Origin: an uncultured Butyrivibrio sp.
GTDB taxonomy: Bacteria > Bacillota > Clostridia > Lachnospirales > Lachnospiraceae
Length of the DNA: 6,129 nt
Assembly: GCA_947169985.1 (NCBI GenBank)
Contig: CAMVRW010000148.1
Coordinates: 1 to 6,129, forward strand
Direction of reading: 5' to 3'
In this document: piece by piece, positions 5,825 to 6,129 of the stretch
Numbering within the stretch: the first letter of the stretch is position 1
Layout of the letters: each line of letters opens with the position of its first letter
Notes under the pieces: model-generated
Seen by the model: the letters and a program-made list of their open reading frames with translations, nothing else
What the model was told of the DNA's origin: nothing
Databases searched by the model: none
Position numbers and translations under genes: made by a program

Positions 5825-5874
5825 TTTGTCTCCTTAATTTTGGAATATTGAAACCATAGTAATATTATGTCGTC

Positions 5875-5903
5875 ATTTTACTGAAAATTTATAAGTTAAT
5901 CTA
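5875..5903 (-). promoter_or_regulatory. Candidate promoter for the hisK-like gene
   Basis: On the minus strand TAAAAT (5880-5875) has five of six matches to the -10 consensus, and TAGATT (5903-5898) lies exactly 17 bases upstream but matches the -35 consensus only at three positions. It would start transcription near 5868, giving a leader of about 45 bases. Surrounding AT-richness makes chance matches likely. Confidence 0.3.
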
Positions 5904-5923
5904 CCAGATTTTTAATATTTTTC

Positions 5924-5952
5924 TTGATTTATGGGCAAAAGTCAGCTAGAAT
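5924..5952 (+). promoter_or_regulatory. Sigma-A-type promoter of gap
   Basis: TTGATT (5924-5929) and TAGAAT (5947-5952) are separated by exactly 17 bases, with four and five matches to the -35 and -10 consensus hexamers. Transcription would begin near 5959, leaving a leader of about 77 bases that ends in a strong AGGAGG at 6022-6027, eight bases before the gap ATG. The promoter lies back to back with the candidate promoter of the divergent hisK-like gene. Confidence 0.6.
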
Positions 5953-6035
5953 TTAAAGTGCTGATAAAAATTTGTCAAAAGAGATAATTTTAGAAACAGC
6001 AACTCATATAAAATTCATTTTAGGAGGAACTTAAA

Positions 6036-6129
6036 ATGGCAGTAAAAGTAGCAATCAATGGTTTTGGCCGTATTGGTCGTCTTGCATTCAGACAGATGTT
6101 TGGTGCAGAAGGTTACGAAGTAGTAGCTA
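6036..6129 (+). CDS. gap: Glyceraldehyde-3-phosphate dehydrogenase, N-terminus only (runs off right edge)
   Basis: The 31 visible codons contain [18 protein letters not shown], the NAD-binding Rossmann signature of GAPDH, with Asn8-Gly9 and the GFGRIG loop at 9-14. The enzyme oxidises glyceraldehyde 3-phosphate to 1,3-bisphosphoglycerate with NAD+ in glycolysis, in the cytoplasm. The start has a consensus AGGAGG eight bases upstream. Codon choice (all three early Gly-Arg loop arginines near the start are CGT, and GGT is frequent) differs from the minus-strand genes and fits a highly expressed gene. The catalytic Cys region lies outside the window. Confidence 0.95.
   Translation, partial: MAVKVAINGFGRIGRLAFRQMFGAEGYEVVA

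Noticed and set aside
5953..6035. Regulatory RNA structure in the gap leader
   Set aside because: The leader of about 77 bases is AT-rich and I see no stable stem or T-run beyond the ribosome binding site.

Overview
The window looks like chromosomal DNA from a low-to-mid-GC Firmicute of class Clostridia, most likely family Lachnospiraceae (Butyrivibrio or a relative). I infer this from strong GGAGG ribosome binding sites, AT-rich intergenic DNA, the look of the CheY and GAPDH N-termini, and a set of small pilin-like proteins that I associate with that group. No rRNA, tRNA, CRISPR array, insertion sequence, phage gene or integration scar was seen.

Layout. Everything except the last gene is on the minus strand. 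From right to left in the direction of transcription: (i) a PHP-family histidinol-phosphatase-like gene (5824-5003); (ii) after a 122-base AT-rich gap, a tightly packed seven-gene cluster from 4880 to 197; (iii) after a 140-base gap, the first 18 codons of a CheY-type response regulator running off the left edge. On the plus strand at the right edge, the first 31 codons of glyceraldehyde-3-phosphate dehydrogenase (gap) run off the window, driven by a good sigma-A-type promoter.

The seven-gene cluster is the main content. In order: a two-TM protein with a degenerate GGDEF domain (signature SGNEF); a lipoprotein with a transglutaminase-like Cys-His-Asp domain; a GspF/PilC inner-membrane platform protein; and four small proteins, each with one N-terminal hydrophobic helix (111, 164, 185 and 135 aa), at least one of which has a prepilin-like signal with Glu at +5. 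Intergenic gaps are 5, 24, 15, 3, 1 and 1 bases, so this is very probably one operon. It reads as the platform plus minor-pilin part of a type IV pilus or type II secretion-like filament machine, preceded by a probable signalling or scaffold protein and a surface cysteine-protease or transglutaminase-fold lipoprotein. No assembly ATPase, retraction ATPase, prepilin peptidase or obvious major pilin is in the window. These must be elsewhere, or the set is specialised.

Regulation. The promoter-like sequences upstream of the phosphatase gene and of the cluster share two 8-mers in the same order. A perfect 7-base-arm inverted repeat overlaps the likely extended -10 of the cheY promoter. No clear intrinsic terminator separates the cluster from cheY, so read-through is possible.
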